Below are positions 44,911-55,809 of a stretch of DNA of 64,000 nt, one piece after another; position 1 is the first letter of the stretch; every line of letters starts with the position of its first letter. Made by a program: the position numbers and the translations under genes. A model generated the notes under the pieces. It worked only from the letters and a program-made list of their open reading frames with translations, searched no databases and was not told the DNA's origin. Location: the NCBI GenBank assembly GCA_037043015.1, contig CM073322.1, positions 6,025,601-6,089,600 on the forward strand, read 5' to 3'. The DNA is from Bryum argenteum. Its lineage: Eukaryota > Streptophyta > Bryopsida > Bryales > Bryaceae.

Positions 44911-46731
44911 CCCATCCCTCCGACTGCTGGGAGCTGTGCCGACACATCTACACTCGCAGTGCGACACTCGCATTGGGACACCACCACTGGAACTCTCCTG
45001 GAGGAACGCTCGTTGCAGGTCACCTGTGGCGGCACACTCGCATTGGGACACGCCAACTGGGATCCGCTTACTTGCAAACTCATGATCTGGCGATTGTGGC
45101 GGTTCACTTGTGCCGGCACACCCGCACGAGGTCACTCGCACTTGCAATGGGTCACTGGGACTCGCACTCGAACTCTAGTACTCGAACTGGTTGGAGATCG
45201 ACCGGCTGGAGGTAGACCTGCAATGGGACCCTTGCACTAACAGAGTCGTGGTGGGATCGTGGCAGGTCTCTAGTAACGGCACACCCTCACAGTCACAATC
45301 TTAATCCAGGGTTTCCGGTGCGTAACAGGTGCTACGGTTCCCAGTCGTTTCATTCTCTCGATTTCTGTCATGAGCTTTCAGTAATGCGCTTCCAGTGTTG
45401 CTTCGAGATGTTTAACCTGGATTTTTGATCTTCGCAGGAGGAAACGTTGGTGACCGAGACAGGTGTCATTGAAAATTCGAACTCGCACTCAAAAACTCGA
45501 TCTGGGAAACTCTTCGTGTGTCGAACGTGTCGAGTCACTTGTAGCGGCACACCCGCACTTCCATTCTCTCGCTGGCGTTGGCACTTCCTTTGCCAATGCC
45601 GGCCCTAATGCTCTTTTGCCGAGCTATTGGCATTCTCGTTTGTAATTTAGAGATGATAGACTTTATTATCTTTAACAGCTTTCTGTGTGTCAGTACTAAA
45701 TCATATCGTCTGAATTTATGTTTTGTGCAGACCTATATCTCCAAGGCCATCGTTATGGTGCGGGCGCTGCCATCTACTTGTCGACGTCAGCCTATCCAGC
45801 TCGACATCAAGCTCAATCTGTTCACACCAGCCCTTGACCTGAACAAGCAAGACATGCTCTTCAATGCCATCGACGAGCACAGTATTCTTCGGAAGAAGTC
45901 AGATGGCAAGCCATGGCGAGGTCCAAAACAGCGTACAGAGCTTTTCTTCAAGCCTCTGATTTACGGAATGTGTCCTGAGCGGGGCTTAGTAATGGACTTC
46001 GCAGCTTCAACGGGTAAGTGTTCAGTTGCAATTTCTCATGTAAATTGCATTTTTCTTTCCTAGAATGAGTCATTGAAATTGAACTGTGAAACTAACTTTG
46101 ACTCGTATCTGACCGCAGGGGCATCTGTACAGGCAGCGCTGTCTCTAAACCGCAACATTCTCGCTCTCGAGGGGGACCGCGAGATTTACAGTGAGGTTCT
46201 ATTACCACTCACCGTCCTAGCGCTGCCACCACCAAGCACACCGATAGCATCAAGCGCAGGCGATGGCGACAACGACTCTCCAGTCCGTGCTGCACATCGC
46301 GATGGATTTTGTGAGTGCCACTCAACTGTTTAATTTTATTTTGAATTTGATAAATCCTTCTTTCATTATTCTAATCATCTTGTGTGCTTTTTTGTGCAGT
46401 TTAGTGAGTGTCTTTGATAGACTCTCGTCGCTTCAAATTAGTCCTCCGGTATCTTTTAGTCTTCCCTCGTACGCTGAAGGCCTAGCAGAGGCTTACGCCA
46501 TAGTTTCCTCAGACTCCTCCCCGGATATTGTTCCGCAGTGGCCTCGGTATCATCCGGGGGTGAAGCGCTACTTGGACTTGAGCGCCTCGGAGACTGACTC
46601 CTGAGCATGTTCTTTTTGAGTTTACTATTAAGTACTATGTGCTATTTCTTATCTTATAACTACATTACTTGAGACTCAAGAATCCGAATGTATTCAATTC
46701 CAGTGTTATTAAACTCACCTCTTTCGTGTGA

Positions 46732-46882
46732 CAGCGCACTACTACCCCTGCTGCGAAGAAGGTCTAAACTCTCAATTTCTACAAGAAAGGCACTGCACAA
46801 GGAAGTTGAGAAGCATGCTCTCGATGTCATAAATCGTATCATTTTAGCATTGTCGAACGAGGCAGCGCTGGATGTAATTTAG
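46732..46882 (+). CDS. Possible alternative last exon, copy B
   Basis: Counterpart of 36231-36383, open, preceded by GTGTGACAG and ending at TAG near 46882. The helical basic peptide (RRRSKLSISTRKALHKEVEK) is unchanged between the copies apart from the residue near the end (EVI / DVI). Confidence 0.4.
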
Positions 46883-47146
46883 ACATCAGCACTAGACATG
46901 TAATTTAAACATCATCACCATATTAAAAACAAGCTTTCTTGTGTTCAAATACGCCATGTCCCATTGCATTCCAACAAGTTTCCGATCAAGTTTTAACCGC
47001 ACTTAATAACCAAACCACAAAACATTCAGATCCTCTTATTCGTACAAGGCCGTACTCAATCATTACCAGTCATTTTCATTGCTTAGAGTCGTCAACCACA
47101 TTGTCTACATTCAATTCACAGAGCTCTACCACCTTCTTTCAAAGCT

Positions 47147-47652
47147 TCATGACGTACTACCATCTGTTTGTTCAAGGGCAATATATCCCTTCTGGAATGC
47201 CGCCTCATCTAAGAGGCCATGCATATGTTCGGGAAAGCATACAAAACAAGTCCAGCAGATGTCTCCGGCCGCTATTACTTCTTCGATTAGGTCGTCACCA
47301 TAATTACGAATGATGCACGTCGCGCACCAACATAATTCACAGCAACTGCACACGATGAGATCGTCTGTCTTTCCACACCAATAGCACGTATCGACATCCT
47401 TTGCCTACACATAACCAATTCCAAATCATGAGCACCTCACAATTAATCGAACTCGAACCTCACCACCTTTTTATGTGAACCACAAGTCGTACTTACATGC
47501 TTCTGAACGTCGTTGCTCCTCTCAATCCGATGCTCCTGAAATGCCACGCATACCACACACATTACAACGTCAAGTTCCGCATGAAAATCTAGGTCGTCCA
47601 AACTTTCTATTTCTTCCCCGCAAGCTGTGCATGTCAGTGACCGCTCCGCCAT
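47147..47652 (-). CDS. ADD-type zinc-finger protein, copy B (137 aa, open)
   Basis: Two exons: 47652 down to 47497 (52 codons, donor GTAAGT) and 47404 down to 47147 (85 codons plus stop), joined in phase. Zinc ligands in order: CTACGEE, a histidine near the middle of the exon, CVVC, then CYWCGKTDDLIVCSCC and CWCATCIIRNYG, then a Cys-containing tail (CWTCFVCFPEH). The CxWCG...CxxC...CxxCIxxNxG block is the ADD finger signature of DNMT3 and ATRX. The gene converges on the ParB-methyltransferase gene. Both stop codons of copy A are absent here. A histone-tail reader role is inferred from the family only. Confidence 0.72.
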
Positions 47653-47831
47653 TGTCAGCATAAGTACCTGCAAACACAAACCGAGCTTCTAAGTGAACCG
47701 GAGTGCTACAAACACATCGTCAATTAACCATCCGGTATCTCAAGTGCGAGAAAAAAGTTTTTACGACCTACGACGACAATTGACCATCCATCACAAGATC
47801 CTTACTGCGCTCGCTACAGTTCTAACAAATT

Positions 47832-48643
47832 CTATGTCGAGCACCAAATGCGCTTGCGACTACACACCTCTCCCAAATTTCGACCAACTAAGTACACGAA
47901 GAATGTGATGAAGTCCAGTTCAAATTCGCGCACAACTAGTAATGTTGGATTCCCAACATAAACAATGCAGACCGATGAGTCCCGCAAATCGTGCTGACTG
48001 TAATCCAGAGTCAAGTTTTCAGCCTTGACCAGAGAATGAGAGCCGCGACAACCGCTCCATTAAACTGAAAGCCGGCACATGCTATTGACCAGCCTACGGT
48101 ACGCCATATGTGCGTCATTGACATGTCGGAGATGAGCATGGGAGAGAGGGCTGTCACCTCGATGCATGCTTCGAGGGCGACTGACAGCAATATGGCTGAC
48201 GGCTATCTTAGCATAGCATTTATTCTTGAGTACCATAAATAATTCCTTACATCGATCCTCCCATCTTATGCATGTACATCAGATTTCTACCACAATTTTT
48301 TAGATTACTCTCCCCAAACAATACTCGATCAGATTTCAATTGATAGTGAGGTGACAATGCATCTTCTCGACATTTAAGCTATTTCTATCTACGTGCGATA
48401 GCTTACATGGAACAAGCCGACATGTTGTAAGCCCACGATACGGACTCCATAACTTGCATCCATTGCGGACCTGTCCACCGGACAAAATTCCAAGTAAACA
48501 AACTCGGAACTCAAATCAACATTCACAAATGAGCAGAATATTTGACTTACCTTTGTCCAAATCGCCTCATCCCTGAACTCCACATAAAGTTCACACACTC
48601 CCAATCTTACACTACAACCCACGCCCTCACTGTTCTTGATCAT
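47832..48643 (-). CDS. Hypothetical small spliced gene in the duplicated unit
   Basis: ATG at 48643; the first exon runs to 48551 (31 codons, donor GTAAGTC). A second exon can be entered in phase after TTCCGAG (FVYLEFCPVDRS...GLFH, donor GTAAGC). A later segment near 47832-48014 is also open (DYSQHDLRDSSVCIVYVGNP). Copy A has the same arrangement. No family is recognised and the exon linkage is uncertain. Confidence 0.3.
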
Positions 48644-49117
48644 CGTTACATTCTACCACATCCAACACTAGATACCAGGTGCTAAACACGGCAAAACAAA
48701 CACTTGATTGTCTCCGTGTTCATATTTCAGTCTGGTGTCCTCTCCAAGAAAATATGCCCTCAGTCAGCGTATTGATGGCACAAAGTAGCAGCAGCACACA
48801 ATGTCGGAGATACACCTCCGGCAGCGTGGCCAATACAATAGAGCACGCCTCGCAACCCTGGACCCTAAACTAAAAATCTCGACTAATTGATGACGTCAGC
48901 CCTAATTTGGTCCTTCCATTACAATTTCCAAATGACGTGAACTATTAGCCGGTGCCATGAGGTACTAAATTTCTGTATGCAACACTATTATCAAGATGAT
49001 ATTGACCTCCATTACCACGGGTTTAGGACATTCCACGGAATTGCACACCACTTCTTTATCTTTTTTTTCAAAATTTGGATACACTTTGATGACTTCCAAA
49101 TGTTAAAATAGTCATTA

Positions 49118-49194
49118 AAAATCTGCTCAATGAGCAGAAAAGTCTGCTCACTGCTCATCGGTTTCTGCTCACTGCTCGCACAGCTGCAATCCTG
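49118..49194. repeat. TGCTCACTGCTC terminus, right boundary of copy B
   Basis: Essentially identical to 38590-38666, including the final GCAATCCTG. After 49194 the sequence (AAAAAAGGACC...) has nothing in common with the sequence after 38666. A similar AAAAAAGGACC word adjoins the related terminus at 13970. Confidence 0.75.
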
Positions 49195-49509
49195 AAAAAA
49201 GGACCGGTAGAGATTTGTAATGGCATCGAATGGAGAAAGGAAATGAAGCTTACATCGATGCAAACCACAAAGAGACGAACGATGATAACTAAAGAATGGA
49301 GAGTAATATATAAATATAAAGATGTGAGTGGCAATAAAGAAACCTATCACTATACTTCTAAGAAGAACAACACTCTCATCTCAAAACAACAACGTCAAGA
49401 AAAATTATATCTAATCAGGAATAAGAAATTGCCTTAATTCATGAAAAGGTGCATACAATATCAATCCAACTTCCTGGATAAAGAAACAAATACAATGAGT
49501 ATAACCTCG

Positions 49510-49902
49510 TCATAAAAAAGAACATCCGATTAAGGCACATAGAAAATGAAACTCGTTACCTCGTGTTTTGGGAGTAGGTCCATAAGGTGGCACTGCACCG
49601 AAGGCAACTTGACATATGGTCCTTGCGACACGATTGTTTTCAGGACTTGTAGCACGAACGTTGTTTACAGCACTAGTTTCACCAACCACAAGATCCACAA
49701 GGTTAGTAGAAGGTGTTTGAAAATTGATTGACCTTCCAATACGACGGGTACACCCAGATACGCGAGGACTTGAATACAGCGAGCGCACAGCCATGAGTGC
49801 ACATGAGCGCCTCCGAGGTAATGTGGACCTAGAGTCCATTCGACGAATATGTAAATGAAGCATGAAAACCAATGATAAAAAAATCGAGATCAACTTGTAC
49901 AA
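49510..49902 (-). pseudogene. Exon-like fragment of unknown, probably transposon-associated protein
   Basis: The open frame (SRSTLPRRRSC...LVDLVVGET...VAFGAVPPYGPTPKTR) ends at a donor-like GGTAACG near 49558. It is low-complexity and basic and not recognised. It may be the accessory gene of the element whose transposase remains lie at 51.1-52.4 kb. Confidence 0.3.
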
Positions 49903-49909
49903 GATCTAA

Positions 49910-51110
49910 AATACAGGAAGATTAGTGTGAGGATGGAGCTTACAGATTTTTGCTTGCTCTTCATTGCGTAGCCTGTCACTATCCGACCTGATACTTGGCG
50001 CCACAAGCAATTTTTTGAAAATGTACTAGTGCACTGAGCTTTCTCCTGCAATTAGGAGAAGCATTCATTTAGAGATGCTGAAACATTAAAAAACACTAGC
50101 ATAAGCATTTAAAGCTAAAAAAACATTTGCCAACAATCGTAAACAAATCGATTGAGAGATAGAAGAAACAGAAAGAGTGAGTGCACATGGTTCTAGAAGG
50201 AGCTTCACATGAAGATGTCATCCAATCTCAGTTGTGTATGGACATAAACTCATCCATTACATAGTATTTATCTCTTGCCAAGTGTTCATCCAATGGATAA
50301 GAAGTAAATATTGTATGAGAAGTAAAACATCAAATCACTTAGATGTCTCATCAACACCACCTCACCACATGTTTCCTTAGTTGAGAAACCCTAATTGTTT
50401 CAATGTACAGAAATGGCTGCAAAGAATGGATAGCATTTGGTGTGCAGAGAAGTGTAGGAGGCGTCTGGACAAGAGCATGGAGCGCACTAGGTGCGGTGTA
50501 TGTAAAATTTGCATGGAGCGTACCACCTGGCGTTTCTTTCAAGCTTGAGCTCTCAAAAAATGCGTTATTGTAAACAACTTTTACCTGTATGTTTTCCTTG
50601 TCTTATAGTTCAAAGTTCTAACTGGCAATTTGTGCGCTCTTGTGCATCAGATCATGTTTTTGTAATGACTGCGTTTCACTTCTTCCATTTGAACCGATGA
50701 AGTAACGTGGCCTTCAGTCTTCTAGGAAGCTATTTTCCTGGTACTAATGGTTCTATAACACTTTCAGATGAAGCAAAGGAGCTTATATGTTTGGGCAGAG
50801 CGATCGATGTGACTTTATGTAGGAGCATCCCACAGTAAACCGCTACCATGGAGGTATTGCCTGATGGATCATGATTCTCTCCCGACGCATTCTTGGTTGT
50901 TGTAATGAAGTTTTGCAATTTGTGGCATTCATAAAGTCCTAGAAATATATATTTTTTGTACTCTCTTCTCTGAAATGGTTATGGAGGAAAATGATAACAT
51001 GTTTGTCCTTTCTGTACTCATAAAAATCACTTTTTTTTTCTTCCATCATGCACAAAATTGCTTAAAGTTCATTCTTAAAATTGTACTTGAAGAGGTGTAT
51101 TTGCTCGTTA
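49910..51110. other. AT-rich stretch, no gene recognised
   Basis: Short frames only. Probably the interior of the decayed transposon. Confidence 0.45.
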
Positions 51111-51115
51111 TGTTG

Positions 51116-52414
51116 ATAGTCCATGCAATGAGCCACTTTAGTGATGTGATTCAAAGGTCCCGTACACCATTTGAATACAACTCGAACCTTTATGAGCACT
51201 TGCACATTGCCTTAATGAAAGCAACTTATAGATGCAGCAATCGGAAAGACTATGTCAATTATATATTAGTCAAGCACAACAGACGATTACAAGCACTTCG
51301 GAAAAATGCCCAAGAAAGAGAAGGTTTTGCACCTCCTACCAAGAAAACAACAGCTTTGGACTTGGTAAGCTCTCAAACTTGGAAGGTTAACATTAGTATT
51401 TGGGCACGCGGTCTTCAAAATTCTCAAAGGTCTTTTCCGTTCTAAAATCTGAAAGTTGTTACTTATGTAAAGCATTCTTTATTCATTTTAATTGAATGCT
51501 ACTCAAACATGTACGTGAAATCTTCATTGTATTCAATCAATTGAGAGTTTCATTTGTTTGACCATACAATGATTTTTTTGTGTTAATCACAAGTTGTGGA
51601 AGTGGGACTAAATGTCTTAGTTGGATATCAAACCATCCTACGCTTACGAAGCTTGGGGCTTGACAATATTGCTACATCTCATACGTCAAATCCAACTAAG
51701 TTGCAATACATACTTGGTGCACAACCAGAGATTATTTCCGAATTGGCAAGAGCCTTGAGAGCCTACACCAATGACAACAATTTGAGAGGTGCTGATGTAA
51801 GTAAACAATGTCGACTATTTTGACATTTTTATTGAATGTGGCTTATTTACAATTGTTAACATGGAGTTCTCTTTGGTTGTTTATAGGTTTTACAGATTTA
51901 TGGATCATTGGCTATACGTGCGGGTGATGGTACTCGATTTGGTGATTGGCCTATGTACGCTCGAGCATCTTTTGAGTTCCATGGCAAAGAATGAGCATCT
52001 TCTGAGTTCCACGGCAAAGAATGGTACAGTTCAATTGCCATTCAAATGGAAGATGCTGGTGAAGAAGATAGAACTTTGTATGGTCAACTTCGTTTGCTTT
52101 TTTGATGTATCTTATTAGATGCGGAAATGAACAGGGTTACAAAAGATTTGGCATTCTTACGAGTATACCAATATGTGCGGTTCAACACTCTACTTGAGTG
52201 TGGAGAATTGAAGTGGCCACAATCTCAAGGAAGAGCTTATATAGTCATAGAGATAGCTTCTATCCTTAAGGCCATTCAAGTAGTTCCTCATTTTGAGAAA
52301 GTGGGCAATTTCTTCGTGAACTCATTCGAGTTTTTGACTTCTGAATTGTTGAGAGTATTAATGGTAGTATCAATTCTTGCTTACAAAGCATTGTGTCTGT
52401 CTACAAAATTTTAG
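51116..52414 (+). pseudogene. Decayed Tnp2/Plavaka-like transposase C-terminal region
   Basis: Pieces in order: 51116-51365 (HAMSHFSDVIQRSRTPFEYN, then YEHLHIALMKATYRCSNRKD), 51600-51796, about 51880-52105 (SLAIRAGDGTRFGDWPMYAR, then FHGKEWYSSIAIQMED, in a frame different from its neighbours), and 52127-52330 (VVPHFEKVGNFFVNSFEF). The H-x-n-E-x-x-H...K-x-T-Y-R-x-x-N pattern and the RAS-x-x-x-H-G-K-E-W-Y pattern are those of the CACTA-clade (Tnp2) and Plavaka-type transposases. Splice sites are visible between some pieces. The catalytic N-terminal half is missing or unrecognisable, so this is a relic. Confidence 0.6.
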
Positions 52415-55400
52415 TATCGATTTGGAGATGGAAGAAAAGTCACACTACTTTGATGTTGCGACAATGCCAATTGTTTGATAAGTACATATTTGGTATGGAA
52501 GCAATTGTTGTTGATATATTATTGCTTCAATGAACATTGGCCGAATATTGACACATTATTAAATAATACATTAAATTAGTATTGAACTTTAATATAGTTG
52601 AATCAACAATTAAAAAGTGTTGAACCCATGGAAGACCAAAATCCAGATGAGTGCAGTAATTCACACAGGGCTTGTGTGCTTCTAAAGGAAAAATAAATTC
52701 AAAAATTATAGATATATAGACTATCTTTTCTACACAAATTATTACTATACTAGTACGTAAGACCCGTGTCCTCCAGACACATGAAAAAAAAGAGGTATGT
52801 TAAAAAGGAGATAAGAAAGACTTTTTAATCATGGAAGTAGAATACAGAAACCCCATTACCACTTGACCCAACGACGTGCTAAGTATGTACACTTGCTTTT
52901 GATTAGTTAATCAATGTGCCATTATGATGAGTTACAAATAATCTACAAAGCAAGATTCTTCAATTTGCCGTTATTATGAGTTGTCGGGTGATCCCTCCCG
53001 CGGCGATGAGTTATCAGGGATGTAAGCTCAGTTGATCAATGTGCCATTATGATGAGTTGCAAGGTATCTACAAAGCAAGATTCAACAATTGTATATTATC
53101 GGGTTTCGATTGGTGACATGATGTTTCACAATGCCTTGAATTTATAGGTTTTTTAAGACTTCAAGACATAAAAACCCACCATTTTTCTCGTGCCTTTCAT
53201 TCAACAAGATTTTGGTTCGTCATGTTAAAGCGTACATTATGTCTCCCAATTGCCAAGAGCGTGGGACATTTCAAGCAATGGAATATATGCTGACAGAATA
53301 AGACTTTCCAATCCTTTGCATTGTATCCTTATATCTTGATCGAAATGGACCAAGAAAAAGATTGGAACAAAAGCGAAGTGAGTGTGAGATGTAAGGCTGC
53401 AGTGAGCACCTTGCCGTCCTAATTGGATACGATATGATCTACAAGGATACAAATTGAGCATGAAACCCTAACTTGCTCGCTTCCCTAAGACAAACGCAAT
53501 AGGATTTGGAGAAAAATGCATTCACTTGACAAGAGAAAACGAAGCGGGAGTGCGTAGCAGGCATGCATGCCTTGAGAAAAACACTTTAGCGACGGAGGAG
53601 AGCGCGGTGAGCTTGAGGCTATAGCCCGTTAACTTTTTCATAACCTTTTTGGTTTACTTTTCAATAAATTTCGGCTTCTAGAGAAGACAAGGGGCTCTCT
53701 AGTCGGTTGTTGACATTGGAAACTGCACCAGAACAAATTCTACTATAGTGTAGAGAGATTTTTTTCCCCTAAGTATAACCCTTTTACACCGAGGGCCTCT
53801 AAGAGACGTGTACGGATGTTGATGCATTTGTACACTGTATTAGGGCCTTCCTCATGGTAAAGGGCTTTACTCTTGCAAATGTGATTGTAAAAGTATTCTT
53901 GGAGATCTAAGTAAAGTTCCAATAAGATGGTATTTATTACAATTTTCTAACCACTAAATGCATGAGGGAGTAGGAGACTTAATTTTTCCCCTAAATATAC
54001 ATATTCAAATCTTCTATATATATATATATGGAAAATGCAACAATATTTATATATAAATATAATCGTACACTAGTACTATTACTTGATTTGGATGAATATG
54101 TTTACTGAACATTTAGATTGATTGGGTTCAACAGCTTAGAAGATCTAATCATTAGATAGCAACAAGTTGTTGGAGAGGAATTCAAACCACAAACACTTTG
54201 TAATAGATATGGAAAATGCATCAATGAGTTTAGCACCTCGAAAAGAAAGGGGTATCATTAGGTAGACCCTTCATTCGTTTCCAAAATTACACGTCTTCAT
54301 CGACTTTGTCATCATGAAAATGTTGGAAGTGGTTAAGGAATTGAGAAGTAAGCCTCAACCTTATCCTACCCCTACCTTTTAAAATGAGATGACCTTATCC
54401 TACCTTTACGTTTAGAAGTTTGCAAGTTTGATAAGATTGACAAGTTTGAGTTGCATCAACATACAACACATGTAAGTCTTGGTTTATATAATAAACATGG
54501 TCTACATGGTCTTATGTACTCATAGCTGAGTTCTGACATTTTTCGGATAAAGAATTTGTACTTGCTTTCTTGATGGTATTATTCGGAACATATATTGTAC
54601 CACCATAGCATGTCCGGTCATAAATAAATCTATTCTTAAAAAACAATTTTTTTTTAGAAATTACGAGCCAAGAGGAACGAAAAGTTGGGAAATTATATTA
54701 TTTTCAAAGACCGCTTTATTGTGACAAAAAGGTGTCCAAAAGTTGGGAAATTATATCCAAAAAACCAAAAGAACGAATTTCAAAAAAATCTATTTTTGGG
54801 AGACAAACCTTATTTTTTCAATAATAAATAGATGCTTCTACTAGAAAGATTTCTTTGACGATTTTGAATATTTCTTGTGAATGAATTCTTGATCACCAAT
54901 ATATAACTTTTTTAATTCGAATTCTAACCATATACTATCAAGTATGGAATATGGACTATATTATTTTAAGCCATGTTCTAAACAATGCTATCCAAAATTT
55001 TATACATTATTTCGAGGAATTTTTATATTTACAATGTCTAGTTAGTTAAACTAAGATAGGGATGTACAATAACCACACTAGATTAGAAACTACATATTAT
55101 GGGCATCCAAGCATGGCGTATTAGCTTCCAACTTCAAATTTTGATGTACCAATGGTGTACATTTTTGAGTATACAATTACAACATTCACTTCCAAATTTT
55201 TTGAGTAATTTAGAATAAAGTCAAAATTATATGATTCTAGCGAGTACAATTTCCTTCATACTTTTGCACATTTTCAAAAATTGATTTAATCAACAAACCC
55301 TCAATGAGCTTGACAATCTTAAAATTGTTCAATTTTGAGCATGTAATGTTAGATTGGATGACCTACGTGCTTGAACACACTAGTCACACCAACCTCAAAA

Positions 55401-55650
55401 TAGGTTGGAAGTTCATCTTTTACATGCTTTGAATTTCAAATTATTTAATGGTCGTTGGGGTCTAAGAGGTCCGACTGAAGGACGTAGTTGCCAACTGAAG
55501 GTCGGGGCATCTGATGACCCACCAAAAGTAAGGGTCCTCCGACGTTCGATGATCGAGACGACGTGGATGAAGGGGTTTTCCGACGGTCGTCCGCCGATTA
55601 TTGAGTTTCCGTCCAGTGGTCGGTGAGGCGATTCAAATTTCGCTCATTCC
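52415..55650. other. AT-rich intergenic region, no gene seen
   Basis: Long low-GC sequence with stops in all frames. Contents noted: an imperfect 125-bp tandem duplication (about 52905-53075, ATCAATGTGCCATTATGATG at 52910 and 53035) and a short AT microsatellite near 54019-54030. The GC content rises after 55440, where the dynamin gene's upstream region begins. Confidence 0.6.
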
Positions 55651-55809
55651 AAGTCCGTTTCCCTCCTGTTCTCGTTGCGGCACGGTTTTGCAATTGCGGC
55701 TAGCCATGGCCGCTTGCTGGCGCACGGAGCGTGAAATTTAACCGATCTCTTTGTAGAAATTGGAGTAAGTGGACCTCTAAATTGAGATAATCAGATTAGA
55801 GAGGCGAGG

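Larger units (their letters stand above)
43690..45570. repeat. Minisatellites filling intron 5 of copy B
   Basis: GGACACTCGCACT and GTGGCGGCACAC words recur at 43700-43860 and 44940-45280. A 58-bp repeat and a 41-bp repeat lie between them (listed separately). The intron ends match those of copy A; the interior does not. Confidence 0.8.
40626..46604 (+). pseudogene. ParB-like / methyltransferase-like gene, copy B (nonsense plus frameshift)
   Basis: Same eight-exon structure as copy A: 40626-41302, 41443-41638, 41710-42120, 42209-43212, 43294-43644, 45731-46013, 46119-46310, 46405-46604. All splice sites are kept. Two lesions disable it. TGA at 41151-41153 replaces the tryptophan of the ParB motif VWDGNHR, and one base is lost near 42835, so exon 4 is 1004 nt instead of 1005 and runs into a stop at 42904-42906. 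The methyltransferase half still reads openly (IDLMLAEYPDG, RTELFFKPL, VMDFAASTGASVQAA). Intron 5 is 2.09 kb and filled with different minisatellites from copy A. Most coding differences between the copies are silent or conservative, so the breakage looks recent. Confidence 0.75.

Noticed and set aside
55405..55626. Open frame upstream of the dynamin gene
   Set aside because: No splice link in phase to the dynamin start and no recognisable domain. Probably promoter or 5' UTR.
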